Source: Piper betle
Taxonomy: Eukaryota > Streptophyta > Magnoliopsida > Piperales > Piperaceae
DNA length: 64,000 nucleotides
Direction: 5' to 3'
Assembly (NCBI GenBank): GCA_033002965.1
Contig: JAURVB010002625.1
Coordinates: 20,374-84,373 of the forward strand
A program made the position numbers and the translations under genes. Below the pieces are notes generated by a model. That model made no database searches. It had not been told where the DNA came from and saw nothing but the letters and a program-made list of their open reading frames with translations. Shown here one piece after another: positions 1 through 11,850 of this stretch. Numbering within the stretch: position 1 is the first letter of the stretch; every line of letters begins with the position of its first letter.

Positions 1-905
1 TCTGCCTTGGAGCCTCAGTCCGTCCCCCACGGCCTGGCTGCAGCAGACTCCAAGTTCCCCTTTTCCCGACCAAGGTGGTTCCCCCCACTGAGAACCCACA
101 CACTCCTACTCCTCACTTGTTGTTCTTCTCTACTTTCTGATCTGCCTCAACACAATGAAGCACCTCCTTATATAGGCTTCGGGCTGGAAATAGTGCACGT
201 CACCCCCATGGATCCTGACCATCCAATCTTCGATCAATGGCTCAGCTCGATCCACATGAGTCACCAACCTAGTGATGTCACCAAACTGATCCACACCGTC
301 GACCCCCAGATCCACGGTCCTCCTTGGCCAGCTCACATCACCCCAACCCTTGGAGTTTCCAGCTGCAATTACTGAAAAGCCCCGGTGCACCCTAGCCAGG
401 TGGTTGAACCCTCCTGGTTCGCCCCGGCTAGCCCTGGTACCGAAACCTGCACTCGGCATGCTCCAGACCCCCACAGCACTCAGTACCGGGATCCTGACTC
501 ACTCGGACCCGGACGCTCACCGCCAACCTCAACACCAGGATAGTCCTGCCCGGCATTGATCGGTCACTTTGCTGGTTCGCGCCGACGTGCTCGCTCGGCA
601 CACACGGTACTGCTGCCCACATGCTCGGTCGCGGTGCTCGGTCATCTGCACCCTCCGCTCCCGGTACTACTCCCGGCACTGCTCCCGGTCAGTTTCCCGG
701 CACGGCTCGACCTCGCACGCGTCTGGATCACCCATGCTCGATACCTGCACCCGTTGGAACCACGATTGCACACCAACCCGACCAGCACTCCGGTAGGTTG
801 TTCCACCACCCGGATAGCACCAGCTACCGGCTCTGGACTCGGGACGACTAGGACCAACCGCCAAATCCTAGCTCCCTTGGCGCCCCACGGTTACGACCCG
901 TAACA
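1..905 (-). mobile_element. Family C LTR fragment, cut by window edge
   Basis: The sequence up to the terminal TAACA at 905 closely matches the end of the solo LTR at 8000-10676: both share the run through ggtaggttgttc, cggatagcaccg and the CCCGTAACA terminus. It lies in the orientation opposite to the LTRs of the chromodomain element at 2766-14521. The other end is outside the window, so a solo LTR and a full element cannot be told apart. Short ORFs here have no protein similarity that I recognise and are probably chance. Confidence 0.75.
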
Positions 906-2011
906 GTTTCCACCCATGTGGTGGATACCACACGATTATGCTATAGAAATCGATAGAATTACAATTACTGTTAATATTATGGTTATTGATATTGTTGTCA
1001 TTATTATTATAGAACGTTATCGTTATCGTATTATTTGCCTGGTTGGATCGCTACCATTAACATTGCCATAATGTTACTGTTAGCGTTTTTGTATCGTTAT
1101 TATTGTGGTTATGGCTAATATGATTATTGATATGGTTATTATCTTATAATTGTTACTATTATTATTATTGACATTTGTTATTATTGTTATTATTATTATA
1201 GTTGTTATTGTATTCTTAATGCTACAGATGTTATTATTATTGTATTGCCATTGTTACCCACATTGATATTGTTATCGTTACCGTTATACATATTGACTAA
1301 TGTCCAGGTTCTTTAACACTTTGTGTTTGTGGCACAGAGTGCATATTACCCCTCTCGATGACAAAAATCTAGGAAATGACAAAAATTATCGTGTTGACCG
1401 TTACAGGCTCTTTCCACACCTGCTTCAGAGGGTATTAGTGTTTTATATGGGTAAATGATGATACCCATCAACTAGTGTACTGTATTACACTGCATTGCGT
1501 TGCTGCATTGTTTTGCAGTGAAGGTGCCTTGCTATGGTCCAATTAGCTTCTCCTTTACCTTTGGAGTCTTGTGGGTTGTCTACAACTCATTTGTTTATAT
1601 ATTGAATATACGAGGATCACTAACGTTTCTTATTGACTTTTTTATTTTAAAAATATGGAGGTTTTTTGTTCTGCTAAGGAGTTGGAGTCGTTGGGGGATG
1701 CTTCGCTTCACTCGAACGGCGGTGGCTATTAATTCTAGGTTGTTATGGTATTTGTTTTTCCGTATATTATTTTATTGTATATATATTTATTAAAATTATG
1801 ATTTATTGACTTCAACTATTTTAAGTTGGTTTCAATTGATTTCCAACACCGGCACACCAAGATGGTTTTAAGATCTTGAGGATTTTATTGTCTACATTTT
1901 TTAGGCTAATCTCTTATAATATTTATTATAAATAAATTTAAAAATTTCGTCAACTAATTATCGACTATTGCGTTTGGCTTGGTATTTTGTGAACCGGGTT
2001 GGGATGTTACA
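906..2011 (+). mobile_element. ATT-rich region ending in LTR-like terminus GGGATGTTACA
   Basis: About 906-1300 is a degenerate microsatellite of ATT, GTT and TATT units. It runs into AT-rich DNA that ends at 2001-2011 in a TGTTACA terminus of the kind seen on gypsy LTRs. The mirror copy on the right arm begins TGTAACATCCC at 40586. I did not find the other end of this putative LTR or a target duplication. No gene is visible. Confidence 0.45.
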
Positions 2012-2765
2012 GCCGCGCAGCACAATTGTCCTTCATTGACGCAATGGGCAAGGATGAATAAGAAGCAATTTGATGATCAAAGGCTAAATGACTTAGAAGA
2101 ACAAATCAAAGGATATCATAATGAATTTGTGTCATTTCGAGTGGTGCTCTTTGGTATGGCACAAAAGTTGGACGTCATAGTGGTTCAACATGGAGCTTTG
2201 TCGGATATGTTAGGGCAACTCATCAAAGTAAAGGCCTTGCCTTTGAAGGAGTGCCACTACTCAATGCTGAAACCACTTACTCCACGTTGATGCCCTTGGG
2301 TGTTGACCACCAACCCCAGGTAAGCGTGGCTTTAGATCAATTTCATGGGCCAATACAGTTTGATGCCTACAGTCATGTTAATTCTTTGCTCTTTCATGTT
2401 TATGATAAGGATGAAGAATTGTCGAAATTTGATGTCAATGATGATGATTTAGCCTTTTCAATGTCTACCATGATGATGATTAACCTAGCTTCGATATCCA
2501 TGACCATAATAGTGTTGATATGCTAGCATTGGAGCTGATGTCTTCGAAGGATTCTGCCATAGCAGCCAAGCCAATGACATCCATGGAACTCCAAATGCAG
2601 GTGGGACTGGGGTATATTCCCTTCCAACAAACTTTTGAGCTCTAGAGACATAACGACCACCTCAAGAGAGCATGGTGTCCAACAAGCCTCCCCAAGAAGA
2701 GGCACGTCCCAGCAGGCCTCGCTTGCCAAGGGCTCTAGCCAAGAGGCCATCCTAAGGCTGACTAG
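2012..2765 (+). pseudogene. Unrecognised retroelement-like coding segment
   Basis: Two overlapping short reading frames (1979-2290 and 2251-2526) occur here, and both are kept on the right arm at 38075-38458 and 37839-38114. The first is polar and looks coiled-coil-like (many E, Q, K, R and L near DQRLNDLEEQIKGYHNEF), as in the N-terminal part of retroelement gag-like proteins. The second is acidic. I do not recognise either family. On the right arm the first frame extends further upstream into DNA absent from this arm, so this copy is probably 5'-truncated. Conservation between arms reflects recent duplication and is not evidence of function. Confidence 0.4.
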
Positions 2766-4626
2766 TGTTACAAGTCTAGTCCGGAGGATGCCTAGAGAGC
2801 TAGGATTTGGCAATTATTCCTAGTCATCATGAGTCCAAGACAGATTGTCGGGGCTATCCGAGTGGTGGAAAAAACTTACCATTACTAATCCATGTTATAG
2901 TTGCAGACAAGATCAAGCTATGGTGCATCAAGTCTGTCGGGTGACCAGGGGTATGAGCAAGGATGGAGTCAAGCGAGTATCGGTACTTGACAACATGTAG
3001 CACCAAGGGATGATCGGTAATGGGTACTGAGCATACCGCTACATAGGCATCGATAAACCTCAAGATGATGGGTGTTCAAGGTAGCAAGCAAATGACCGAG
3101 CAAGCTACGAACAGCATATCGGTGGAGCGAGGTTGGGGGCAACCGAGCGTATCAATATCCAGTGCCGAGTGGTGCCAAGCAGTACGCAAGCAAGGATTGC
3201 CGAGCAATGCACGAGTGAGCAGTGCCGAGTAATGCCAAGCGGTGCCGAGTAGTGCGCGAGCAAGCAGCCAGCAGTGCCGAGCAGTAGCATGCGAGCAGCG
3301 AGCTACAAGCGGGCATCGAGTGTACCGATCTAAATAGCGGTACATGGGCACGAGCGCATAAGGGGTGACCGAGCCAAATACCGGGGCAGCGGTATTTTGC
3401 CTGAGGTTGACGAGTGGGCACAGGATTCCTAGTGAGAGTAGGAATGCCAACACTTTGAGTGAGCATTCTGCTGGAATGCCGAGAGAAGAAGTTTCGGGTT
3501 TTGGAGTGGGTAGTTTGTTAGAACGCCGGGTGGTTGGAGCGATGGCCGAGAGTGGGCTAGGGTCAAACCAGGAGGGTTCGACCATGCAGCCAAGGGTGCC
3601 GAAGGATTCGTTTGATCGAGAATTGCCGATAAGATTTGCTGATGTGTTGAGATCTTATCCAAACCAGCGGAAAATAGTTGGTTGCAACAAATTTCAAATA
3701 TGGATATCCTTGGATGTTAAGGATAAACATGATTTTCAAAAGATATTCTATTGAGATCTTTGGAGATATGGATAAACACAGATTGGAGTCTACATAAAGA
3801 GATGTCCCTCTTGTGTAGAAGGGAACAGACGTGAATTGCTGTGAATCTCATGGTGGAGAAGAGATAATCGTGATCGTGCAAGGAGACACTTGAAGTTGTC
3901 ATGACCAATTCTTCAAGTAAAGGGCTGGAACTTCAAGGGGACTAGCAAAGTAATCATCTGCTGGGATCAAGGTACACAATTCCTGTTCCACGACCTGATT
4001 GTATTTCTAATTGAGGGAAATTACATGTAAACAGGCTGACCAGGGGGTGGCTTGGGACCGTGCATTGTGAGGACTTATTGTGAGCTAGGGTATTCGTAGC
4101 AACATAGCCTCCCTATCGGGAAAGAGGCAGGCCGTAGGGTTTGCATGTCCATGGTAGCCAAGTAGTCGGTAGATTGTCTACTTGTTCCTTTGTTTTAAGT
4201 TAATGAAATTAAGGTTGGAGTAGGGGCTCCGTAATTGTATGGTGTCAGTGTCGTTGTCATGTTAGGCATGGTATCGATAGCAAGATCGAGGATTCTGGGT
4301 CTTGCAAGCTGAAGGGGGTAATCGGTTTGGCGTATTGAACCATAGCACCTTGGTGCACGACTGCGTATTAGCAATCATTGGTGTATATCCCTGTGTGGTG
4401 GTTGATCTATCAAATTATTGGTACCGATAACTAGAATTGGGCACCGGTCAGTTGGGTGAAGTCTAGTGTTTGGAGTGCTTGTGCGTGTGCTGTTATTGTT
4501 TCCTCACCGCGGTGTCTTCTAGGATTGCTACGTACTTGTGGAAGGTTAGTGTTTCCAGGAGGGAAATACGTTACATGGTTGTGGTTTAGGGAGCAAAAAA
4601 TTCTACCCTAGATTAATCCTGTGATA
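2766..4626 (+). repeat. 5' LTR of the chromodomain element (family C)
   Basis: It begins TGTTACAAG and ends CCTGTGATA just before the primer-binding site. From about 2775 it matches the 3' LTR after 13056, through tccggaggatgcctag and on past ggagtaggggctccg. An internal stretch at about 3120-3310 is rich in a short imperfect repeat containing GTGCCGAG. About 360 bp at its end are missing from the 3' LTR. Confidence 0.82.
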
Positions 4627-4629
4627 GAA

Positions 4630-4640
4630 GGTATCAGAGC
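4630..4640 (+). other. Primer-binding site (initiator tRNA-Met type)
   Basis: GGTATCAGAGC directly follows the 5' LTR. This is the usual minus-strand primer site complementary to the 3' end of plant initiator methionine tRNA. It fixes the orientation of the element as plus on this arm. The mirror copy is at 35761-35771. Confidence 0.8.
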
Positions 4641-4903
4641 TAGGTTTCAGCACGTCACAAGTGCAAGTTTCAGGAGGAACCTCCACAATTTGCCAATAAA
4701 CCAATCCGGATATGGACACACGATCTACCGAGAGTCTTAGGGAGAGACTAGCACGACTGGAAGTGTTGGTAGGAAGACCTACCAACAGTGGAGACGTGCA
4801 TACCGTCTTTGATTGACTATAGCCCTTAATAGAAGGGTTGTTGGACTTGAATACTTGGGTAGGAACATTACCCGAGCCTAGTAGTGCAAGAGAGACGACA
4901 TAG

Positions 4904-5817
4904 ATGCTTGGAGCTCTCCTGGTTGTGTATGATGCTTTGCATGCGGATGTGGCATTGTTGAAGCAAGTGTTCGTATTACAGCCTCAACATGGAGTTGTTG
5001 ACTATGCAGCGGAAGAAAGCTTAGTCCTGGGAAGGCTCAAGGTGCCAGAGCCAAAGAAGTTTGAAGGGACTAGGTCAGCCAAGGACCTAGAGAACTTCCT
5101 CTGGGACATGCAAGAGTACTTTACAACTACGAAGATACCCAAAGAGATGAAGGTTTCTATGGCCAGTATGTTCATGATGGGGGATGCCCAAGTTATGGTT
5201 TAGAACTCACACCGAGGAAGATGAGAATGCTGGTTGACCCCGTATAAAGACTTGGGGAGACTTGGGAAATTGTAAAACGAGAGCTTCGGGAGCAATTCTT
5301 GCCAACCAATACTACCTGGGTGGCAAGGGGTTAATTGAAATGTTTGACTCAAACAGGAACCGTGAGAGAATATGTCAAGGAATTCAGCTATTGTATCCTG
5401 GACATCAAGAACATGTTCGAGGAGGATAAGTTGTTCAACTTTATCACAGGTTTGCAGCTGTGGGCACAACTGGAATTGAAGAGACAGAAAATACAGGATT
5501 TACCTGTAGCTTTGGCAGCTACCGATGTTTTGGTGGACTTCAAGCAGACTATGGGATTGAAAGATGAGAACTCTAGCAAGAAGACCACAACAAGCAAGGA
5601 TAGCCGACGGGATGGCAAGGAGAAGCCATCCAAGGTGCTGAAGAAGAAGAAACCAAGCTTTAGGCCAGGTAATAGGGACCGGATAACCGATGTGAGGAAG
5701 TCCGAGTATTTTCTATGAAATGGCCCACATCGGGCTAAGGAGTGTCCAACCAAGGGCAAGATCAGTGCTATGGTAGCAGTTGCAGATCGAGATCAGGAGG
5801 AGGGGCCTTCTGCTTGA
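4904..5817 (+). pseudogene. gag remnant of the chromodomain element
   Basis: Two frame-disrupted pieces (4904-5203 and 5335-5718) carry the plant gypsy gag core: a motif like RLKVPEPKKFEGTRSAKD followed by LENFLWDMQEYF, then a Lys-rich tail leading to the zinc-knuckle position. The knuckle is damaged. The His and last Cys survive (GPHRAKECP), but the first two Cys positions read Tyr and a stop. In live elements this protein forms the cytoplasmic capsid and binds RNA; here it cannot be made intact. The same lesions appear on the right arm, so they predate the duplication. Confidence 0.8.
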
Positions 5818-5859
5818 GCATCTACCCTTTAGATACTTGAGGCTATACATGCTAGACAT

Positions 5860-6461
5860 ATGGCTTCCAGGGGAGCTGACTTGATGTATGTTCCGATGGT
5901 AGTGAATAGAAGGAAGGTTTCAGCCTTGATAGACACTATTGTGACGCACAGTTTCATCTCCAAGGGGATGGCTACAGAGTTAGGGTCGAAGACCAGGAAC
6001 AACACTAGTAGGATCAAGGCGGTCAACTCGCAGGCAAGACAAGTGGATGGAATTTCCAGAAATGTGAGAGTCTGCTTGGGGGAATATGAGGGATGGATGG
6101 ACTTGATGGTTATTGAGATGGACGACTTCGATCTGATTATCGGGAATGCCTTCATGAGGACTGCCAGTGCGGGAGTGTTCCCACAACTTGGAGGAATATT
6201 GATCATGGACAAGGCGGGTGCAAGCTTTGTTCATGGCCAGCGGAGGTCCTTCGAGGGTTGAGGACTGCATCGTCAGTAAGGAGCAGTTGTCGGCAATCCA
6301 GGTTGCTCGAGGATGCAAGAAAGGGGCCTTAACTTATCTTGCAGTGATGGTGGAGATCCAACTGGACCATGTGGTGGACGTGCCAGAATTAATTGGTAGG
6401 GCTGCTGGACGAGTATTCAGATGTGATGCCTACCGAATTGCCATACGGGTTACCTTCCAAA
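5860..6461 (+). pseudogene. Aspartic protease and pol N-terminal remnant
   Basis: The reading frame at 5860-6261 has the fold pattern of a retropepsin: MYVPMVVNRRKVSALIDT followed by HSFISKGMA. The catalytic triplet expected as D-[ST]-G reads D-T-I, so the active site is broken. A second disrupted stretch leads to the start of reverse transcriptase (LPYGLPSK-like), where the DNA transposon at 6462 interrupts it. In live elements the enzyme cuts the Gag-Pol polyprotein. The product here would be inactive. Confidence 0.78.
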
Positions 6462-7256
6462 CATAGTTGCAAAAATCGGAATCGGATGATGAATCGGATT
6501 TGAGGGGGTCATTGAATAAGATTGATTCATCAAAATCGGACAAAAATTGGTTCACTTAAATCGATCAAAATCAATCATTTTTCTCCTCCATGTCTTCGGT
6601 ATCATTCTAGAGCACGTCATTAGATCATTTTTTTGTTTTTTATTTTATTTTATTTTATTTTATATTTTAGGATTTATTTTATTATTATTGATTCGAATAA
6701 GGAGCGAGTCAATTTTTACTAGGTCAATTACCCCTCATTTTTATCCATCTTTTCCCATCCCCCCCCTCTCCACCCCACACAGCCCTGCCGCCCCATCTCA
6801 AGCCGCCCGCCTCCCGCCCCACCGCCCGCCGCCTCCCCACCGAGCCTCACCCCACCCTGCCCATCTCCACCCCTGTGCTGCCGCCACCCTGTCTACCGCC
6901 CCGATCTCTCCACCCCCCAGATCTCCACCACCCACCCACAGCCCCGCACTCCTCTAACCCGGCCTTGTTTCTCCCACTCCCCCGCCCCTGGCTCCTCCCC
7001 CCACTCGCCACCAGCTACCCCACCGAGGCTCACTCCAACTGCTCCTGTCGCCCCCACTCTCCAGATCTCCTCCGGCGCCCCGCCTGAATCAGTCAATTCA
7101 GGCTGTCATTGACTCGGGGTGAGAATCAGCTTGGATCGGCCGATTCTTGGTCTGATTTTTTACCCAACCCATACGTCAGTATTTTGACTCGGTTTTGCAC
7201 CGAGTCGAGCCAAATCAGCCGATTCGAAGTAGAATTAGCTGAGTTTTGCAACTATG
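6462..7256 (+). mobile_element. Non-autonomous hAT-like element, CATAGTTGC termini
   Basis: Terminal inverted repeats CATAGTTGCAAAA and TTTTGCAACTATG bound a 795 bp element with no transposase. The flanking 8-mer CTTCCAAA on the left reappears as CTCCAAA on the right, an 8-bp target duplication with one base lost. The interior has a block rich in C (about 6750-7085) between arms rich in GATTCGGAT-like words. Proline-rich reading frames across the C-rich block are compositional. Copies of the same family lie at 30484-33942 and 50785-54542. The superfamily is assigned from duplication length only. Confidence 0.75.
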
Positions 7257-7994
7257 CTCCAAAGAGATTAGTCGAACACCAGATCAAATTAGTGCCAGGG
7301 GCAAGAGCACCAGCAGAGGCACCAAATAGATGTCGCCTAAAGAACTCACAAAGCTTATGATCCAGCTAGGAGAGTTTCTGGATTCAGGGGAAAATTCAGC
7401 CAACGACTTCACCGTAACCATTAAGATTAAGTACCCAGTTTCCTTGTGTGCTGATTTATTTGGTCACATTAGAGAGGGTTTGAATCGGCTAAGGGAACAT
7501 GATCTCTTTGTGAAGAGAGAGCAGTGTGAGTTCGGCCTAGGGGAGATGAGCTCCCTAGGGCACGAAATTGGCGAGGAGAAGGTGCGAGCACAAGAATCTA
7601 GTGTGAGAGCCATTGCCAAGTGGCCGAAGCCAACAAAGGTGGCAGTGTGGAGGAGCTTCCGAGGTTTGGCCAATTCCTACTAAAAATGTCGCCTTTATCC
7701 AACTTATTGGAGGAGGATAAGTTGTAGGGCATGGTTGGAGCGATGCCGGGTAGCTTTTGAAGAGTTGAAAGTTGCCACATCATCGGAGCCAATATTGAAA
7801 TTGCCGGATTTCAATCATCAGTTTGGAGTGGTGACAGACGCTTCAGACATAGCTGTAAGCGGGGTATGGTAGCAGGAGGAGGTGCTAGCTGAGGTGCATT
7901 GCCTAGGAGTATGGCAGGTTTGCTTGTTGGGATCCATGATCATTATCATCACAAACAATGTAGCTAGCAACTTCTTCAAGACCCAGAAGGAGAG
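7257..7994 (+). pseudogene. Reverse transcriptase/RNase H remnant
   Basis: The frame picks up after the DNA transposon with a segment like VEHQIKLVPGARAPAEAPNR and then MSPKELTKLMIQL, as in Ty3/gypsy RT. The central palm, including the YxDD catalytic motif, is missing: KYPVSLCADLFGH runs straight into REGLNRLREHDLFVKRE. The RNase H side is represented by LPDFNHQFGVVTDASD. Several in-frame stops occur. It is interrupted at 7995-10681 by a solo LTR. The uninterrupted mirror copy is at 29745-30483. Confidence 0.78.
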
Positions 7995-7999
7995 GTAAG

Positions 8000-10676
8000 T
8001 GTCACAGGGGTCAATTTAGGGGATAAATTTTTTTCGCCCAAACTGCCACTGTGCGGCGTGTTTCCCTCCCTGGAACACCAGCCAACACCACCTCCGCACC
8101 CCAACGTGTTGTGGTGCACAGCGGCCTCGGACCGCACGCCTGCAAGTATCGCACGCACCCAGTCCCAGTACCGCGCCCAGCTACCAACGCCTGCGTACCG
8201 TAACTAAGTTACCAGCCCCTGTACCGAACACACACACCGATCACCAAGTCGCAAGTGATTACACGCCCCATGTACCGAGTACCCTGCTCGGTGCCCCTAG
8301 ACCACGGAATCACGGGTCTAGACCACGGTGCACAAACATGACGGATACATCACACAAATTACAGGATAAATCCCAACCTCTATTCTTACAACGTGAATAC
8401 AGGATATACACAGGTAATCCCTCTAGACTACCCGCCGGTCGTGGACATGCAAACCCCACGACCGTGCCTCTCGACCCTCACTCGACAGGACTTCACCCAA
8501 CCCTCGGTTCACCGCGCAGGGTTGCCGAACAACAGGTGTGTGAGCCTTGACCCTAAAGGCGGACGACGACTACCCCGGTAATCCCCCTTGGTGTTCCAGA
8601 CCCTCCTCGGCCTGACTGCAGTAACCCCAAGGCGTCCCCTTGCCCGACCAAGTTTCACTCCCCACTGAGATCACTCACACACTCAACTCTCTTTTGTTGT
8701 TCTGATTTCTACACAAGGATGGCATCTCCTTATATAGACCTTCCGGACTAGTGGGCACCACGTCCCCAGCTTGCATCCTCACCGTCCAATCCACGATCAA
8801 CGGTCCTCATGCTCCAAGCCTTGTCATCACTCACCCCCTGGGATTCCAGCAAAATTACCGGAAAGCCTACCCCTGGGTGTGGCGCAAAAGACTGATCGCA
8901 TTCTTGGTTCGACCCAGCACTGAACCCCTCCTGGGTGTGGTGTGGTCGCCTTATCGAACCAGCGACCCCAGTACTGAACCCTGGTCTGCCCGTTCCACAG
9001 CACCCATGCGCGTGCACGATAACCCCTGCCGCTCCTTGGCTCGGTCACCCGCACACCTACGCACCCGTGACTACCGCCCATTTGCATGATAGCGCACGGC
9101 CCTGGTGCCTGGCTCGCCTGGTCATGATGCTTGGTCGCTGTTAAGTGTTTAAAATATACAATATTTACCCAGTTTTTTTAATATGATTTTGTACTTCTCT
9201 AGTATAAACATTATTAATTAAGTAATATTTTACTTTATTATTTTAGTTAATTAATATTTTATTATATATGCTTAACTTTGATGTTTTAATGCAGAAAAAG
9301 ATGAATAAATTAAGCTTTGGATTTGATTGGTCATGACACTTGGCGCTACCCAATGGTTACAATTCATGGTGTTCAATGGAGTCGAACAGTTAGAAACTTG
9401 AAGAGACATTATAATTAATTAGATTACGTCGATTTGTGAACACCCTCTTCGAATTCTTGTATCTCTACTTCTATATAAAGGGGTGGTCATTTGTTGTTGA
9501 TCATATCTCATCTCTTGGCTTCGGAGTGTAGTGAAAGTAGTAGTTTTAGTTTTTGTAATTCCTTTTTCTTTTATAATAAAAATTAGTTTCTTTTTTATAT
9601 TATTTTCTATTTTTATTATGGAGTAGTTTTATATTTCGTTCTAGAGAAGAATGGAACTTAACATGATTTAATTGAATTTATTTCAAGCTCTTACTCTTTT
9701 ATTCAATCAAATTGTTTGAATTATCATATTCTTAATGCTAAGAATAGATTGATCACCTAATTCTTAGATCACGAGGTTTAATTAGATTTCGGGAGAAATT
9801 AATTAGATTAGTCATTGATAATTCATCATACGACGAGTCTTTTGACTTGTTTGTCGTTGTGGTCGGGAGATACACAACACCGTATGCGATTGTAAGGCAA
9901 ATCTTAATGCATTATTTTGTTGATTAATCAATTATCACCGGGAGGTAGAAATTGAGGCAAAATAATAGAAGCATGAAGGAGCGGGAGCCACCATGTCATA
10001 TAATTATCCTAGATCGACAATCTGAGGGAATAAAAGATAAGAGTAAGATTTGATGAAGATTAAATTCATGTTAAGGGAAATTCGACTCTAGAACGAGTTT
10101 TATAATTTTAACTTCGCTTTTAATTTAAAGTTATTCCAGATTAAGTTAAGTTAGTTATTTCTGTTTTGTTCTTAATTTTATTTTCTTTAATTAATTATAG
10201 GAAATTCATCTCCCTGTGGGACGATACTCGAATTTATCATTATATTACTTGTTTCGACCGTGTACACTTGCATGCTATTAAAATTATTCGAACAGTCGCT
10301 CGCATCCCACGCATCCGGAACCCGCACTTCTACCTGCCACGCTGCTCGGTAGAATGTCCTGGCTGCGCCTGACCTTGCACACGCCTCGGAACCCGCACCA
10401 CACTCGGTACTAGGTAGTGGCCTGCTCGGTACTCCTTACCGACCAATTGTCCGCCACAGCCTGCTATCGGTACTGTAAGGTAGCTCGCCCACACAGCATC
10501 TCGCCTGATAGACCACATGCGCCAGTCAGACCTTGGACTTGCCCACATCACGGATAAATGCTCGGTAGGTTGTTCAACACTCGGATAGCACCGGCCACCT
10601 GACTTGGACGCGGGAATGCTAGGGACAACTGCCAAACCCTAGCTCTCGACCGTCCCACGAGCTAAACCCCGTAACA
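8000..10676 (-). mobile_element. Family C solo LTR, left arm only
   Basis: It starts TGTCACAGGGG, ends CCCGTAACA and is flanked by the perfect 5-bp duplication GTAAG (7995-7999 and 10677-10681). No coding region lies between the ends, so it is a solo LTR. It is a member of the same family as the element it sits in, inverted relative to it. Without the nested solo LTR at 9139-10294 it is about 1.5 kb. The right arm has the empty site at 29740-29744, so this insertion followed the duplication or occurred on only one parental haplotype. Confidence 0.9.
9139..10294 (+). mobile_element. Family B solo LTR nested in a solo LTR
   Basis: It begins TGTTAAGTGTTTAAA, ends ATTCGAACA and is flanked by GTCGC on both sides (9134-9138 and 10295-10299). 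The 3' end carries a typical gypsy stretch (GGGACGATACTCG, then TTACTTGTTTCGACCGTG), as in Athila/Tat LTRs. It is the same family as 11865-13055, 54937-56119 and the ends of 46007-48657. The short ORF at 10166-10372 is not a gene. Confidence 0.9.
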
Positions 10677-10681
10677 GTAAG

Positions 10682-11850
10682 CAAGGTGGCAGGAGCTACT
10701 AGGCAGGTAGGAGGGTTGGCAAACATAGATCTCAAGGACAAGAAACTGGTTGATAGAGTTAGCAGGGGCTGGACTCACATGTATTGGTTAGATAATGGAT
10801 TAGTCTATTTTAGTGTAGAGGCTAGGTTGCTACACCCACTACCTACACCTTTGAGACCATGGAGCTCGATCTCAATGGACTTGGTGTTTAGATTCCCTGA
10901 GGCGAAGGGAATGATAGTAGGGTTAGTTGTGGATCAGTTTTCTAAGTACTCGTATTCGTAGGAGCGCCACATGCATGCTCAGTCGAGACCGCTACTGAAT
11001 GGTCCTTCAGGAACGTGGGGAAGTACTGCGGTCCCGACTAACATCGTCACAGCTAACCATCCTCACTCTGATGGGCAGACAGAAAAGACGAATGCATTGC
11101 TCGAGCGGTGTTTGAGGCATGTCATCACATCAAGTCAAAAGAGCCGATTGTATCTTCTTGACACGACATAGGTTGGGAGTAATCTGCAATAGTTTTCAGC
11201 TAAGGGGCTTAGTCCCTTTGAGGTTGCTACGGACCACCAGCCTCCTATGCCACTAGAGGGTACTCTATAGGGAGGTGGAGTATGGTGTCCAGCTGCACAA
11301 GGGTTTGCAGTGGAGTTAGCCAAGATAACAAGCCAAATGGGGAGATATGCCGACTCAAGGAAGAGTGCGGTATCATTCAGCACGGGGGACAAAGTAATGT
11401 TGAAGCTCATGCTATTGATTTGGGAGAAAATTAGGTGTACTAAGGTGCATTGGGTGGTGGTGCAAAGGTACGAGGTTCCTTTTGAGGTGGAAAAGGCAAT
11501 CGGAAGTATCCCATACCGGTTGAAACTTCACCCAGATTTCCATGTTAGTGTTCTCAAACCTTTTCATGAGGATTTGGTCAATCCGAGGAGAGCTCATCCA
11601 GAGAGACCTCCCCTACCGGCTGGCAACATTATAAGGAAAAGGTAGGGTGGATTTTGGAGCATGGGCCTGTTGGCCAAGGGACTCCAAAAGGGGGGATGGA
11701 GTATCTTATGACGTGGAAGGGAGAATTGAGAAGTGTGAATAGCTGGAAAAAGGAGAGGGAGTTGAGGCAATTGGGGAGCAAGATCAAGAAGTACTGGGGA
11801 GGACTTAAACCCTCCGATGAGGACATCGGGTCTCATTGGTGGGGAAGGAC
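10682..11850 (+). pseudogene. Integrase and chromodomain remnant
   Basis: Pieces in several frames align in order with a plant chromovirus integrase. First comes a core-entry stretch like RPWSSISMDLVFRFPE with a catalytic-type Asp, then NHPHSDGQTEKTNALLER, the conserved region carrying the last acidic residue. A C-terminal domain (RYEVPFEVEKAIG, HPDFHVSVLKPFHED) follows. Out of frame after that is a chromodomain-like tail (EYLMTWKG then SWKKERELRQLGSKIKKY). Such chromodomains direct insertion to chromatin. Stops and frameshifts make it non-functional. Confidence 0.8.

Noticed and set aside
1140..1240. CRISPR-like regular short repeats
   Set aside because: Simple ATT-type microsatellite in plant nuclear DNA, without fixed repeat and spacer lengths.
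3105..3585. Repeat-rich minus-strand frames in the family C LTR (RHCSALL-like repeats)
   Set aside because: They come from the GTGCCGAG simple repeat inside the LTR and change frame between copies.
4630..4640. Part of a tRNA gene
   Set aside because: Only the 3' complementary dozen bases occur, directly after an LTR, which is a primer-binding site. No cloverleaf is present.
6547..7096. Pro-rich frames in the C-rich core of the CATAGTTGC element
   Set aside because: Compositional; the matching regions of the other two copies do not keep the frame.
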